In this document: one piece after another, positions 22,851-33,123 of the stretch
Layout of the letters: each line of letters opens with the position of its first letter
Numbering within the stretch: position 1 is the first letter of the stretch
Assembly (NCBI RefSeq): GCF_017354985.1
Contig: NZ_CP071501.1
Coordinates: 2,871,501-2,935,500 of the forward strand
DNA from: Shewanella cyperi
GTDB taxonomy: Bacteria > Pseudomonadota > Gammaproteobacteria > Enterobacterales > Shewanellaceae
Length of the DNA: 64,000 bases
Direction: 5' to 3'
The notes under the pieces: generated by a model
What the model was told of the DNA's origin: nothing
Databases searched by the model: none
The model's input: the letters and a program-made list of their open reading frames with translations, nothing else
Program-made: the position numbers and the translations under genes

Positions 22851-25055
22851 CTACAGTCTTCTGGCTTCTATCACGCCATCCACCTGGCCGAGCTTGGACA
22901 ACACCCTTGAGAGGCCATCGACGTTATACAGCTCCAGCTCCAGCTCTATGGCGGCGGTCTGGGTCTTGATATCGGACGAGGAACTCATGGCAAGCACGTT
23001 GGACTTTTCCGCCGCCAGCACGGAGGTGAGATCCCTCAGCAACCCGGTTCTGTCATTGGCCAGCACCCGCAAACGGATCTTGTAACCACCGGAGTAGTTC
23101 TCGCCCCAAACCACATCCACGCTGCGCTCCGGATGGGCGCGCATCAGTTCCTTGACCTGCTCACAGTCGGCCCTGTGCACAGAAATACCGCGACCCTTGG
23201 TGATAAAGCCAAAGATCTCATCGCCGGGCACAGGACGGCAACATTGGGCTATATGGCTCAGCAGGTTGCCAACGCCGTTAACCTCAATCTGATCCCGGCT
23301 CTTGGTGATGGGTTTCAGCTGGCCCTTCTTGACCAGATCTTCCACCGCCTCTTCATCGGAGATCTCGTGTACCCGCATCCGGCTCTGGACGTGGTTAACC
23401 ACCTGATTAAGGCGCACATCGCCGCCACCTATGGCCGCCAGCAGGTCGTCCATATTGGTCATGTTGAAGCGCTCGATGGCACTGCCGACATCTTTCAGGG
23501 TCAGGCCAACGCGGCCCAGCTCGCTCTCCAGCATTTCGCGGCCGGCGGCCAGGTTCTTATCCCTGTCCTGTTGCTTGAACCAGTGCTGAATTTTGCTCCT
23601 GGCACGGGAGGTCTTGATGTAGCCCAGGTTGGGATTGAGCCAATCGCGCTTGGGATTGGGGTGCTTGGAGGTGATGATTTCAATCCGCTCCCCCGTCTCC
23701 ACCTGATAGGTAAAGGGCACAATGCGGCCATCCACCTTGGCGCCAATGCACTTGTGGCCCACCTGGGAGTGAATGTAATAGGCGAAATCGAGCACGGTTG
23801 ACCCTGCGGGCAAGTCCACCACTTCGCCGGACGGGGTAAAGACATAGACCCTGTCCTCGAACACCTGACTGCGGATTTCCTCCACCAGGTTGCCGCTCTC
23901 GACCACGTCTTCCTGCCATTGCAGAATTTTGCGCAGCCAGTTGATTTTCTCTTCGTAGCCGCTTTGCTTGCCGGCGTGGCCTTCCTTGTATTTCCAGTGG
24001 GCGGCGACCCCGAGTTCGGCATCCTGATGCATGGCCTCGGTGCGAATTTGAATTTCCACCGTTTTGCCTTCGGGCCCCACCACCACAGTGTGGATGGACT
24101 GGTAACCGTTGGGCTTGGGGTTGGCGACATAGTCGTCAAATTCCCGCGGAATATGATGATACAGGGTGTGCACCACACCGAGGGCGCCATAGCAGTCCTG
24201 CAAACGATCTGTGACTATGCGCACCGCGCGCACGTCAAACAGCTCATCGAATTTGAGGTGCTTGCCCTTCATCTTGCGCCAGATGGAATAGATGTGTTTG
24301 GGCCGGCCATAGACCTTGGCGCGAATATGCTCCTCGTCCAGCTTGGCCTGCAAATCGCTGACAAAGCGATCGATAAAGGTTTCCCGATCAATGCGCTTGC
24401 CATCGAGCTGCTTGGCAATCTCCATGTAGGTCTCGGGATGCAAATAGCGGAACGAAATATCTTCCAGCTCCCACTTGAGCTGACCTATGCCTAGGCGGTT
24501 GGCCAGCGGGGCGTAAATGTCGGCGATTTCCCGCGCCAGCAGCACCCGGGTTTCCTCGTCGGCATTTTTCACCGCCCGCAGCAAACATACCCGCTCGGCC
24601 AGTTTAATCACCACGGCGCGCACATCTTCCACCATGGCCAGCAACATCTTGCGGATATTGTCTATCTGGGATTCGTTGTCGCGCCCCAGATTATTGAGTT
24701 TCAGGGTACTGATGGCGTTCATGGTGACCACACTGGCCACCAGCTTGCCCAAACGTTCACCGAATTGCTCACACAGCTTGTCGTGTTTGAGCAGCCCCGC
24801 CTCCTGCACGGTAAAGAGCACAGCTGCCTGCAGCGTCTCTATATCCATATTCAGTGGCGCCAATATCTCTATCATTTCGCGGGCACGGGCCAGCAGCGCC
24901 TGGTGGGCAACCTTGTCCTTGACCGGCAGGGCTTCCACTGTGCGCAGCAGCTCCAGCAGCATGGCCGCTTCAGCCGGTTCTTCGACGTAGCGGGCTACCC
25001 ACTGGTCGAGGTGAAAATCGGGATCGTTGAAGTGCGCTTCGCGAACTGACACCAT
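22851..25055 (-). CDS. relA: GTP pyrophosphokinase RelA
   Basis: This 734-residue protein makes (p)ppGpp when uncharged tRNA enters the ribosome. The N-terminal pseudo-hydrolase domain lacks the HD metal motif of SpoT (the site reads LFTVQEA), which marks it as RelA. The synthetase domain includes the KPNGYQSIHTVVVG block, followed by TGS (about residues 400-465), helical, zinc-finger and C-terminal ACT domains. It follows rlmD after about 110 bp. Confidence 0.97.
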   Translation of the reverse strand: MVSVREAHFNDPDFHLDQWVARYVEEPAEAAMLLELLRTVEALPVKDKVAHQALLARAREMIEILAPLNMDIETLQAAVLFTVQEAGLLKHDKLCEQFGERLGKLVASVVTMNAISTLKLNNLGRDNESQIDNIRKMLLAMVEDVRAVVIKLAERVCLLRAVKNADEETRVLLAREIADIYAPLANRLGIGQLKWELEDISFRYLHPETYMEIAKQLDGKRIDRETFIDRFVSDLQAKLDEEHIRAKVYGRPKHIYSIWRKMKGKHLKFDELFDVRAVRIVTDRLQDCYGALGVVHTLYHHIPREFDDYVANPKPNGYQSIHTVVVGPEGKTVEIQIRTEAMHQDAELGVAAHWKYKEGHAGKQSGYEEKINWLRKILQWQEDVVESGNLVEEIRSQVFEDRVYVFTPSGEVVDLPAGSTVLDFAYYIHSQVGHKCIGAKVDGRIVPFTYQVETGERIEIITSKHPNPKRDWLNPNLGYIKTSRARSKIQHWFKQQDRDKNLAAGREMLESELGRVGLTLKDVGSAIERFNMTNMDDLLAAIGGGDVRLNQVVNHVQSRMRVHEISDEEAVEDLVKKGQLKPITKSRDQIEVNGVGNLLSHIAQCCRPVPGDEIFGFITKGRGISVHRADCEQVKELMRAHPERSVDVVWGENYSGGYKIRLRVLANDRTGLLRDLTSVLAAEKSNVLAMSSSSDIKTQTAAIELELELYNVDGLSRVLSKLGQVDGVIEARRL

Positions 25056-25165
25056 CTGTTGCGGATTCCTTATCCCTTGCTGAGGTTAAACACCCTATCT
25101 TCAGGATTGCCACGCGCTTGTCAAACGCTGGCGTCCCGTTTGCACATTAAATTTGCTTTATGGCG

Positions 25166-26503
25166 CTATTTAGCCAATTCAAACAAGGCCATGGCCTCGC
25201 TGTGATGGGTCTGGGGGAACATGTCCACCAGACCCAGGCGAGTGAGTTTGTAACCCGCATCCAGCAACAACACAGCATCACGGGCCAGGCTCGCCGGATT
25301 ACAGGACACATAGAGCACCCGAGTTGGTTTCATCTTCTTCAGCCACTTGAGACTCTCATAGGCACCGGCGCGGGCCGGGTCCAGCAGCAGCTTGTCAATC
25401 TTGCCGAGCCAGGGCTCGGTGCTGAGATCGGCACTGAGATCGGCGCCGAAAAAGCGCAGCGTCTCAAAGCCATTGTCGGCGGCATTGCTCCTGGCCTGCA
25501 GCACCATCTCGGTCACCCCTTCCACGCCCACCACCTCGGCGCCGCGGCTGGCCAGCGGCAGACTGAAATTGCCCACACCACAGAAGAGATCCAGCACCCG
25601 CTCGCCGGGCTGTATGTCGAGCCAGTCCATGGCCTGCTGCACCATAGCCTGGTTGATGACGCCATTGACCTGGATAAAGTTGCCCGGGGCAAAGGCCAGT
25701 GACAGCTTGCCCTGTTCCAGTTGGTATCTGGGCAGCCGGGCCTCACCATGGAGATATTCCAGCTCACCCTCGTTGTCGACAAACAGCAGGCTTATCTTGT
25801 GCTCCTCGGCGAAGGCTTGCAGTTGCTTTCTGTCCGCAGCCACCAGGGGCGCGGTAATCCGCAGCACCAGGAAACGGCCATTGTCGGCCTCAATCAGCTC
25901 CACATGCCCCAGGCGCTGTTTGCCCTTAAGGCGATTGAGCACAATTGCCAAAGGCGCAATCAGATCCGACAGGGCTTTGGCCAGTACCGGGCACTGAGAG
26001 ATGGGCACTACGGCCTTGCTGGCCTCGGCACGGAATCCCAGCTGCAACTGTTGTGTATCCTTGTCGAGCAAGGTGGCCAAACGGGCCCGGCGACGATAGT
26101 GCCAACCATCGGCAATCAGAGGATTTTCCAGCGCATCGCTTCCGACACCCGTGCTGCGGGCGAGGATGTTTTCCAGGGCCTGGCTCTTGAATTCACGCTG
26201 ACTTTCGAGCGACAGGTGCTGCATGTCGCAACCACCACATTCGGCATAATGGGGGCAAGGCGGGGTAATGCGGGCGGCAGATGCGCTTTCAATCTGCAAT
26301 AATTTGGCCCGGGCATAGTTTTTTTTCTGCTCAATGAGCTGCACCTGCACCCGTTCGCCGGGCAGGGCCCCGGGAATGAACACCCACTTGCCCTCGTGTT
26401 CGGCCATACCGGCGCCCAGGTGATCCAACTGGGTCACCTCCAGGCTCAGTTTGGAGGACAGTTTTTTCGATCTGTTTGGTTTTGCTTTAAAAAATTGTGC
26501 CAT
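25166..26503 (-). CDS. rlmD: 23S rRNA (uracil(1939)-C(5))-methyltransferase
   Basis: This 445-residue enzyme begins [15 protein letters not shown]. An N-terminal TRAM domain (about 17-80) precedes the iron-sulfur cluster motif [13 protein letters not shown]. The SAM-binding motif is [14 protein letters not shown] and the catalytic cysteine lies in [11 protein letters not shown]. The frame continues another 1.1 kb upstream, antisense to barA; the ATG at 26503 gives the family length and I regard the rest as fortuitous. It is transcribed divergently from barA. Confidence 0.96.
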   Translation of the reverse strand: MAQFFKAKPNRSKKLSSKLSLEVTQLDHLGAGMAEHEGKWVFIPGALPGERVQVQLIEQKKNYARAKLLQIESASAARITPPCPHYAECGGCDMQHLSLESQREFKSQALENILARSTGVGSDALENPLIADGWHYRRRARLATLLDKDTQQLQLGFRAEASKAVVPISQCPVLAKALSDLIAPLAIVLNRLKGKQRLGHVELIEADNGRFLVLRITAPLVAADRKQLQAFAEEHKISLLFVDNEGELEYLHGEARLPRYQLEQGKLSLAFAPGNFIQVNGVINQAMVQQAMDWLDIQPGERVLDLFCGVGNFSLPLASRGAEVVGVEGVTEMVLQARSNAADNGFETLRFFGADLSADLSTEPWLGKIDKLLLDPARAGAYESLKWLKKMKPTRVLYVSCNPASLARDAVLLLDAGYKLTRLGLVDMFPQTHHSEAMALFELAK

Positions 26504-26602
26504 TAAGGTCTCACAATCAATAAATATCTGGTCAAGACAGGTGCCTTTCTGGCAGTCTAATAACCCAATAAGGATATTCTTATCACGGACATACGCAGCC
26601 CC

Positions 26603-29428
26603 ATGAACAGCGCCAACAACATGACCAAATACAGTCTGCGTTCCTGGGTTTTGGTGCTCGCGCTGGCCCCCACCATACTGGTGGGTATTCTGCTGGGCAG
26701 TTACTTTACCATAAATCGCTTCTATGAGCTCGAAGCAACCCTGATAGAACAGGGCAGTAACATCATAGAGCCCCTGGCCATTGCCAGCGAAGTGGGCCTG
26801 GCCGCCAACAACCGGGAAGCAAGCAAACGGCTGCTGGCCGCGGCACAGCTGAACAAGTCCACCCTGGTCAAATCCATCGCCATTTTCGATATCAACAACC
26901 AGCTGTTTGTGACCTCCCATTACCACAAGGACTTTGAGGTAATGCGTTACAAGGAGGCCATTACCCAGCTGGCCGGCACCGAACACGAGCAGGTGGGCGA
27001 TACCCTGATCCTGCGTGCCCCCATCTACAGCTCCATCAAGCCAGGCGCCCTGGACGAGGCTGCTCCTCCCATGGGGGAGACCGAGGTCGAGGGAGATACT
27101 GTGCTGATGCCGGACCAGTCCAATGCCAAGCTGCTGGGCTATGTCTCGCTGTTGCTCAACAAGGAAAAGGCGCTGCTGGAACAGCACAGGGCGGCGGTGG
27201 CTGCCTTTATCATAGTGCTCATCGGCGTGCAGCTGAACCTGCTGTTTACCTTCCGTCTTGTGAAAAACGTCACCCAGCCCATTACCGAGATGGTGCGGGT
27301 GGTGGCCAAGATCCGCGAGGGTAAGCTGGATACCCGCCTTGAGGGCAACCTGATAGGTGAGCTCGACCTGCTCAAACGCGGTATTAACGCCATGGCGGGC
27401 TCTTTGTCGGAATACCACGACGAGATGCAACAGAACATTGACCAGGCCACCTCGGATCTGCGGGAAACCCTGGAGCAGATTGAGATCCAGAACGTGGAGC
27501 TGGATCTGGCCAAAAAGCGGGCCCTGGAGGCCAGCCGCATCAAATCGGAATTTTTGGCCAACATGTCCCACGAGCTGCGCACCCCGCTGAACGGTGTCAT
27601 AGGCTTTGCCCGGCAACTGCTGAAAACACCGCTGCATACGAGCCAACTGGAATACATCAAGACCATTGAGCGCAGCGCCACCAACCTGCTCGGCATCATC
27701 AACGATATTCTCGACTTCTCCAAGCTGGAAGCCGGCAAAATGGTGCTGGAAAATATGCCCTTTGCCCTGCGCAGCAGCCTGGAAGACACCCTGCGCCTGG
27801 TGGCCGGTGCCGCCCGGGAAAAATCGCTGGAGCTGGTGGTCGATATCGACCCCGCCATTCCAGAGAACCTGACCGGTGACGGCATGCGTGTCAGCCAGAT
27901 AGTCACCAACCTGGTGGGCAATGCCATCAAGTTTACCGACAAGGGCAGCGTGCGCCTGCGGCTCCTGCTGGCGGCCCAGGATGAGGACTCTGTCACCCTG
28001 AGGGGTGAAGTCATAGACACGGGCATAGGCATAGAAGAAGGCCAGCAGGAATTGCTGTTCCAGGCCTTTGGCCAGGCCGACTCCTCCATTTCCCGCCGCT
28101 TTGGCGGCACCGGCTTAGGATTGGTGATCACCAAGCGCCTGGTGAATCAGATGGGCGGTCAGATTGGTTTCAGCTCAACGCCCGGACGGGGCTCCAGCTT
28201 CTGGTTTGTGATCCCGCTGCAATTGAGCCAGTTCCCGATAGCCGACACCCTGCCGCTGAGTAAACTAACCGGCCAGACAGTGTTGCTGTTTGAACCGCGC
28301 AAACTCACCCGCAGTGCCATCGCCAACATGCTCAGCCATTGGCAAATGGATCTGGCCACTGCCCAGGATCTGAACTCGCTGCACCATGCTCTCAATGGCA
28401 GGCGCTTCCAACATATACTCATGAGCTGCCATGGTTTTGCCGATCTCAAGGCACTCAAACAGCAGATACATGAAGCCAGACAACAAACCGACAACCTGTT
28501 GCTACTCAACGACTGCCTGGAACCCGAGGTCTATACCCGTGAGCTCCAGGCTGGGGTTGATCAGCTGGTGGAGTTGCCGCTGATAGAAACCACCCTGGCG
28601 CAATTACTGCTGTATCCGGCCGTAGATAGCGGCTATGTACCGCCGCCATTGCCCGAGCCGGTACCCGAGCGGCGTCACGCCCTCAATGTGCTGGCGGTGG
28701 ATGACAACCTGGCCAACCTGAAATTGATTGATACCCTGCTCAAAGAACTGGTGACCCACGTGGTGGCCGTCGGCAGCGGCGATGAGGCGGTTGCCCTGGC
28801 CAAGAGCCGCAGTTTTGATTTGATATTCATGGACATACAAATGCCCGGCACGGATGGGATTACCGCCACCCGCCTTATCCGTCAGGACTCACTCAACCGC
28901 AATACCCCCATCATTGCGGTCACGGCCCACGCCATCAACGAGGAACGGGAGCGGATCCTCGGCAGCGGCATGGATGGTTACCTGCCCAAGCCCATAGATG
29001 AGGCCGCCCTTAAAGGGGTCATCAGCCGTTGGCTCACCCGCCCCAAGTTTACCCATTTCGACAGCCGCACCCTCAATTGGGAGCTGTGCCTGACCCAGGC
29101 CAACCACAAACAGGATCTGGCGCTGGACATGCTGCAGATGCTGGTGGAATCCCTGCCCGATACCGTGGCAAAAATTGAACTGGCGCTCGACCGGCACGAC
29201 AATGAGCAGATGGTCACTGTGGTGCACAAATTACACGGTGCCAGTTGTTACTGCGGTGTACCCACCACCCAAAAGCTGTGCCAGGACATAGAGTCCAGTC
29301 TCAAACGCGGTGGTGACATTAGCGATGTGGAACCGGAAATCCTTGAGTTACTTGATGAACTAACTAAGGTAGAATCGGCGGCAACCCAAGTGATTTCCCA
29401 GATGTCAGCGGACCTTCTTCATGAGTGA
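26603..29428 (+). CDS. barA: Hybrid sensor histidine kinase BarA
   Basis: This 941-residue inner-membrane protein signals to the response regulator UvrY, which drives CsrB-type RNAs and so frees targets from CsrA. Two membrane helices (about 14-33 and 190-213) enclose a periplasmic sensor domain. HAMP, HisKA (His323 in the [12 protein letters not shown] motif) and HATPase follow. A degenerate receiver-like stretch precedes a true receiver (phospho-acceptor Asp744 in [11 protein letters not shown]) and a C-terminal Hpt domain (His875 in VHKLHGAS). The phosphorelay is complete. csrA is in the same window. Confidence 0.96.
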   Translation: MNSANNMTKYSLRSWVLVLALAPTILVGILLGSYFTINRFYELEATLIEQGSNIIEPLAIASEVGLAANNREASKRLLAAAQLNKSTLVKSIAIFDINNQLFVTSHYHKDFEVMRYKEAITQLAGTEHEQVGDTLILRAPIYSSIKPGALDEAAPPMGETEVEGDTVLMPDQSNAKLLGYVSLLLNKEKALLEQHRAAVAAFIIVLIGVQLNLLFTFRLVKNVTQPITEMVRVVAKIREGKLDTRLEGNLIGELDLLKRGINAMAGSLSEYHDEMQQNIDQATSDLRETLEQIEIQNVELDLAKKRALEASRIKSEFLANMSHELRTPLNGVIGFARQLLKTPLHTSQLEYIKTIERSATNLLGIINDILDFSKLEAGKMVLENMPFALRSSLEDTLRLVAGAAREKSLELVVDIDPAIPENLTGDGMRVSQIVTNLVGNAIKFTDKGSVRLRLLLAAQDEDSVTLRGEVIDTGIGIEEGQQELLFQAFGQADSSISRRFGGTGLGLVITKRLVNQMGGQIGFSSTPGRGSSFWFVIPLQLSQFPIADTLPLSKLTGQTVLLFEPRKLTRSAIANMLSHWQMDLATAQDLNSLHHALNGRRFQHILMSCHGFADLKALKQQIHEARQQTDNLLLLNDCLEPEVYTRELQAGVDQLVELPLIETTLAQLLLYPAVDSGYVPPPLPEPVPERRHALNVLAVDDNLANLKLIDTLLKELVTHVVAVGSGDEAVALAKSRSFDLIFMDIQMPGTDGITATRLIRQDSLNRNTPIIAVTAHAINEERERILGSGMDGYLPKPIDEAALKGVISRWLTRPKFTHFDSRTLNWELCLTQANHKQDLALDMLQMLVESLPDTVAKIELALDRHDNEQMVTVVHKLHGASCYCGVPTTQKLCQDIESSLKRGGDISDVEPEILELLDELTKVESAATQVISQMSADLLHE

Positions 29429-30020
29429 AAAACCCGGATTCTTCAAACGCCTCAAGGCCTTATCTCTGCCACAGAAGCAGTTGTTTGCCACCGCCCTGTG
29501 CCAGCGTATGTATCCCAATTACCAACTGTTCGCCGAGGTGTGTGAGTTCGGCGATGCCAAGCTGCTCGATACGGTGCTGAACCTGTTATGGCAATCCCTG
29601 TATGACCGCAAGCTCAAGTTGAATCTGGAAATGTATCTGGAGAAGCTCGACGAAATCACTCCGGACCCGGAAAACTTTGATGTCTATGGAGCCTATCCGG
29701 CCATGGATGCAATAGTGGCAGTCAGCGCCCTGCTCGGTGCGCTGCAGAGCAAGATTGAAGAAGACATCACCAATATCAGCAAACTGTCCTCCAGTACGGT
29801 CGCCAACTATATTGAAGCCATCAGCGATACCGACCTGGAAGATGATGCGCTGGATGACTTTATCTACGGCCACGAAGCCATGGTGGAAGAGCGGGAACTG
29901 CAGGCCTGGTTGCTGGATCTGGTGGAAGACAATCCGGAAATGGATGCCGATTTCATCAAGGCATTGCGCAAGGAGCTGGTGAGTCAAGGGGTGTCCAACA
30001 TAGGCATCAGCGCCCAATAA
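29421..30020 (+). CDS. DUF416 (YjaG-type) family protein
   Basis: This 199-residue protein matches the YjaG/DUF416 family. Shared features are the early ALCQRMYPNYQLF-type segment, FDVYGAYPAMDA near the middle, and a C-terminal helix ending LVSQGVSNIGISAQ. No catalytic motif, signal peptide or membrane helix is visible and the molecular function is unknown. Its start overlaps the end of barA by 8 bp, so the two genes are probably translated together. The protein is acidic and largely helical. Confidence 0.85.
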   Translation: MSEKPGFFKRLKALSLPQKQLFATALCQRMYPNYQLFAEVCEFGDAKLLDTVLNLLWQSLYDRKLKLNLEMYLEKLDEITPDPENFDVYGAYPAMDAIVAVSALLGALQSKIEEDITNISKLSSSTVANYIEAISDTDLEDDALDDFIYGHEAMVEERELQAWLLDLVEDNPEMDADFIKALRKELVSQGVSNIGISAQ

Positions 30021-30039
30021 CCCTTCGACCATAGACGGA

Positions 30040-30062
30040 TGGCGACCCCAGTCGCCATCATG
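30040..30062. other. Hairpin between the DUF416 gene and the AEC permease
   Basis: A perfect 9-bp inverted repeat, GATGGCGAC and GTCGCCATC, with a 4-base loop. No T run follows on either strand, so it is not a classical terminator. It could be an RNA processing or attenuation element. Confidence 0.45.
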
Positions 30063-30111
30063 CTAATCTGCCCCCAGTGCATCCAACAGGCCTGTCGAGG
30101 AATCCTTAGCC

Positions 30112-31071
30112 ATGTTGATGATTTTACTGCCACTGCTGGCAGTGCTGGCCATAATGCTGCTGGGCGCCCTGGCCCAGCGTTTCAGATGGCTGCCATCCAA
30201 AACCGACATTTGGCTCAACGAATACGTCTACTATCTCGCCTTTCCGGCCATCCTCTTTATCAGCCTGGCCAAAACCCCCATAGCCACCATACTTAACGGC
30301 CCTTTTATCGCCGCCTACCTGTTGGCCATGGTGCTGACCTATGGCCTATGCCAAAAGCTGTCGCTCCGCTATGGCAGTCACAGTGAGGCCAACATCCGCG
30401 CCCTCGCCGTCACCTTTGGCAACACAGCCTTTATCGGCATCCCGGTGCTGATGATGCTGTACCCCGAGGATCCCCTGGCCCTGATGGCCACCGCCATGAC
30501 CAGCCTGTTATCTGTGGGCATGTTCGCTTTCGCCCTGGTCAGACTGGATCTGGCCCGCAACAACAGCCCCCGCCATCCCCTGCTCACCATGGCGCGCACC
30601 CTGGTCACCAATCCCATAGTGCTCGGGTGTCTGGCAGGCATAATGGTTTCGGCATTGACGGTTAAGATCCCATCGTCCCTGGATACAGCACTGCAACTGA
30701 TAGGCAAAAGCTCAAGTCCCTGTGCCCTGTTTGCCATCGGCATAGTGCTGGCCAAGGCCATGCGGCGCCAAACGGGAGATGGCAGCCGGTTCAGCAGTGC
30801 TACTGAGCAGACCCTGATCAATTTTGCCAAGTTGCTGCTGCAACCCCTATTGGCCCTGGTACTGTTTTCCCTTTTCGGGGTAACCGGTGAGCTCAGGGTC
30901 ATGGGCACCTTGCTGGCCGCCATGCCCACGGCCGCCAGTGTGTATCTGCTGGCCCAGCGCTATCAAACCCTTGATGAACAGTCGGCCCAGTGGATAATGT
31001 TGGGGACAGTACTGACGCTGTTGGCGTTGCCGCTTTGGCTGGAAGTACTAAATACATTTTTTATTCAATAA
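30112..31071 (+). CDS. AEC-family (auxin efflux carrier-like) permease
   Basis: This 319-residue integral membrane protein has about ten hydrophobic helices in two five-helix halves, with the characteristic LNEYVYYLAFPAILF motif early and FGNTAFIGIPVLMMLYPED in helices 4-5. AEC proteins transport organic anions such as malate or malonate; the substrate here cannot be read from sequence. The start has GAGGAA upstream. It ends just before the recN promoter and probably shares the barA-yjaG direction of transcription without being functionally related. Confidence 0.88.
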   Translation: MLMILLPLLAVLAIMLLGALAQRFRWLPSKTDIWLNEYVYYLAFPAILFISLAKTPIATILNGPFIAAYLLAMVLTYGLCQKLSLRYGSHSEANIRALAVTFGNTAFIGIPVLMMLYPEDPLALMATAMTSLLSVGMFAFALVRLDLARNNSPRHPLLTMARTLVTNPIVLGCLAGIMVSALTVKIPSSLDTALQLIGKSSSPCALFAIGIVLAKAMRRQTGDGSRFSSATEQTLINFAKLLLQPLLALVLFSLFGVTGELRVMGTLLAAMPTAASVYLLAQRYQTLDEQSAQWIMLGTVLTLLALPLWLEVLNTFFIQ

Positions 31072-31108
31072 GATAAGTAAATACCTTCGCAAGATCCTCA
31101 CCCGCATA

Positions 31109-31152
31109 TTTACTGTATATAAAATCAGTATATACTGTTCATCAATACAGTG
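31109..31152 (+). promoter_or_regulatory. recN promoter with two LexA boxes
   Basis: Box 1 at 31111-31130 reads TACTGTATATAAAATCAGTA and box 2 at 31133-31152 reads TACTGTTCATCAATACAGTG, 22 bp apart. A TTTACT -35 (31109-31114), 16-bp spacer and TATACT -10 (31131-31136) sit on top of them, so LexA would block the promoter. Tandem boxes before recN are also known in other gammaproteobacteria. Confidence 0.92.
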
Positions 31153-31182
31153 CTTTGGTGAGTTATTCGACAGGAATTCATT

Positions 31183-32844
31183 ATGCTTTGCCAACTCAGC
31201 ATCAACAATTTTGCCATTGTCCGCTTTCTTGAACTGGATTTTCGCCCCGGCATGACCAGCATCACAGGCGAAACGGGGGCGGGTAAATCCATTGCCATCG
31301 ACGCCCTCGGCCTGTGCCTTGGCAACCGTGCCGACGCTGCAGCGGTACGCCCCGGCGCCAGCAAGACCGAAGTCAGCGCCCGCTTCACCCTGGAAGATGT
31401 GCCCCTGGCAAAGCGTTGGTTGGAAGACAATGATCTTGAGTTGGATGATGAATGCATCCTGAGGCGCACCATCACCAGCGATGGCCGCTCCCGGGCGTAT
31501 ATTAACGGCAATCCTGTGCCTCTGAGTCAGCTCAAGGCCGTGGGGCAATTCCTTATCGGCATCCACGGTCAGCACGCCCACCACGCTTTGCTGAAGAGCG
31601 AGCATCAGCTCAACCTGCTCGACAGCTACGCCAATCACAAACTGCTGAGTGACGCCGTGCTGGCCGCCTACCAACGCTGCCGCCAGGTGGAAGCCGAGCT
31701 TGAGTCACTGCAACAATCGCAGCAGGAACGTATTGCCCGCAAACAGCTGTTGCAATATCAGGTGGAAGAACTGGATGAGTTCAACCTGCAGGCCGGCGAG
31801 TTTGAAGAAATTGAAGTCGAGCATAAACGTCTGGCCAACGGCACGGCGCTGATTGAAGACTGCCAGCATACCCTGGCGCTGTTGTCTGAGTCCGATGAGG
31901 GCAATATCGAATCCCTGCTCAACAAGGCAGTTTCCCTGGCCGCCACCCTGGAAGGCCTGGATCCCACCCTGGCCCCCATTGGCAATATGCTCAATGAGGC
32001 CCTGATCCAGGTGCAGGAAAGCAGCAGCGAACTTGGGCGTTACCTGTCAAATCTGGAATTGGATCCCGAGCACTTCGCTTTTCTGGAAGAACGCCTGTCC
32101 AAGGCCATGACGCTGGCCCGTAAACACCATGTCGGCGCCGACAAGCTCCATGAGCATCACAGGGCGTTGGCGGACGAACTGCGAACCCTGGACTCGGATG
32201 AAGAGCAGCTTGAAGAGCTGGCGGCCCAGGTTGTGGCCAGCCGCGAGGCCTACCTGCAGCAGGCCCAGAAACTGAGCCAAAGCCGCAGCCGCTATGCCAA
32301 GGAACTGGATAAACTGGTGACCCAGTCCATCCACGAACTGAATATGCCCAAGGGCAAGTTCAGCATTGAGGTCAACTTCAATCCCGAACTCATGGGCCCC
32401 AATGGCAGCGACATTGTGGAGTTTCTGGTGACCACCAACCCGGGCCAGCCCCTGGCGGGACTGGCCAAGGTCGCCTCCGGCGGCGAGCTCAGCCGCATAG
32501 GTCTCGGGATCCAGGTGATTACCGCCCGCAAGGTGGCAACCCCCACCTTGATATTTGACGAGGTGGACGTCGGGATCTCCGGTCCCACCGCCGCCGTCGT
32601 GGGCCGCATGCTGCGCACCCTGGGTGAATCAACCCAGGTGCTGTGCGTCACCCACCTGCCCCAGGTAGCGGGCAATGGCCATCAGCACATGTTGGTCAAC
32701 AAGCACAGCAAGGCCGGCCAAACGGAAACGACGATGCAAGCGCTTGATAAGGAACAACGGGTTCAAGAGCTGGCCCGCTTGCTTGGCGGTGACACCATCA
32801 CCAGCAACACCCTGGCCAACGCCCGCGAACTGTTGGCGGGTTAA
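31183..32844 (+). CDS. recN: DNA repair protein RecN
   Basis: This 553-residue SMC-like protein acts in double-strand-break repair. The N-terminal half has the Walker A motif GETGAGKSI, a long coiled coil spans about residues 160-370, and the C-terminal half carries the ABC signature SGGELSRIGLG and Walker B LIFDEVDVGISG. The ATG has AGGA upstream. It is controlled by two LexA operators and follows the AEC permease. Confidence 0.97.
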   Translation: MLCQLSINNFAIVRFLELDFRPGMTSITGETGAGKSIAIDALGLCLGNRADAAAVRPGASKTEVSARFTLEDVPLAKRWLEDNDLELDDECILRRTITSDGRSRAYINGNPVPLSQLKAVGQFLIGIHGQHAHHALLKSEHQLNLLDSYANHKLLSDAVLAAYQRCRQVEAELESLQQSQQERIARKQLLQYQVEELDEFNLQAGEFEEIEVEHKRLANGTALIEDCQHTLALLSESDEGNIESLLNKAVSLAATLEGLDPTLAPIGNMLNEALIQVQESSSELGRYLSNLELDPEHFAFLEERLSKAMTLARKHHVGADKLHEHHRALADELRTLDSDEEQLEELAAQVVASREAYLQQAQKLSQSRSRYAKELDKLVTQSIHELNMPKGKFSIEVNFNPELMGPNGSDIVEFLVTTNPGQPLAGLAKVASGGELSRIGLGIQVITARKVATPTLIFDEVDVGISGPTAAVVGRMLRTLGESTQVLCVTHLPQVAGNGHQHMLVNKHSKAGQTETTMQALDKEQRVQELARLLGGDTITSNTLANARELLAG

Positions 32845-32856
32845 AAACCCTTGCAG

Positions 32857-32880
32857 TCCCCGGGTTCAAGGACCCGGGGG
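32857..32880. terminator. GC-rich hairpin after recN
   Basis: An 8-bp stem CCCCGGGT with ACCCGGGG and a 6-base loop starts 13 bp past the recN stop. It lacks a T run, so termination efficiency is uncertain. The rest of the 279-bp gap up to 33124 shows no gene or clear promoter. Confidence 0.5.
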
Positions 32881-33123
32881 CAAATGCCGGATCCGCGAAC
32901 CAGAAACATCAGAATTCCCTCCTGTGCTGTCAAGCCAGCGATACAGCAATAAGCCATTCAATATCATTAGCTTACACAAATAGCACCCGCAACTGTCAGG
33001 CTGGAGTGCCAATTTAACTTTAAGCTCCATGGCGTCCGCGCCGGCGATACTGATCCAGGTCAAATTTTACCGACCAAATATTACTTAAGCTGCGGCCAAT
33101 ATTTTCCATTGGAGCCACGGCAT

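Noticed and set aside
26504..27646. Open frame extending rlmD by 381 codons antisense to barA
   Set aside because: The extension has no homology-like features, the family length is reached from the ATG at 26503, and the codon pattern matches the barA coding strand.
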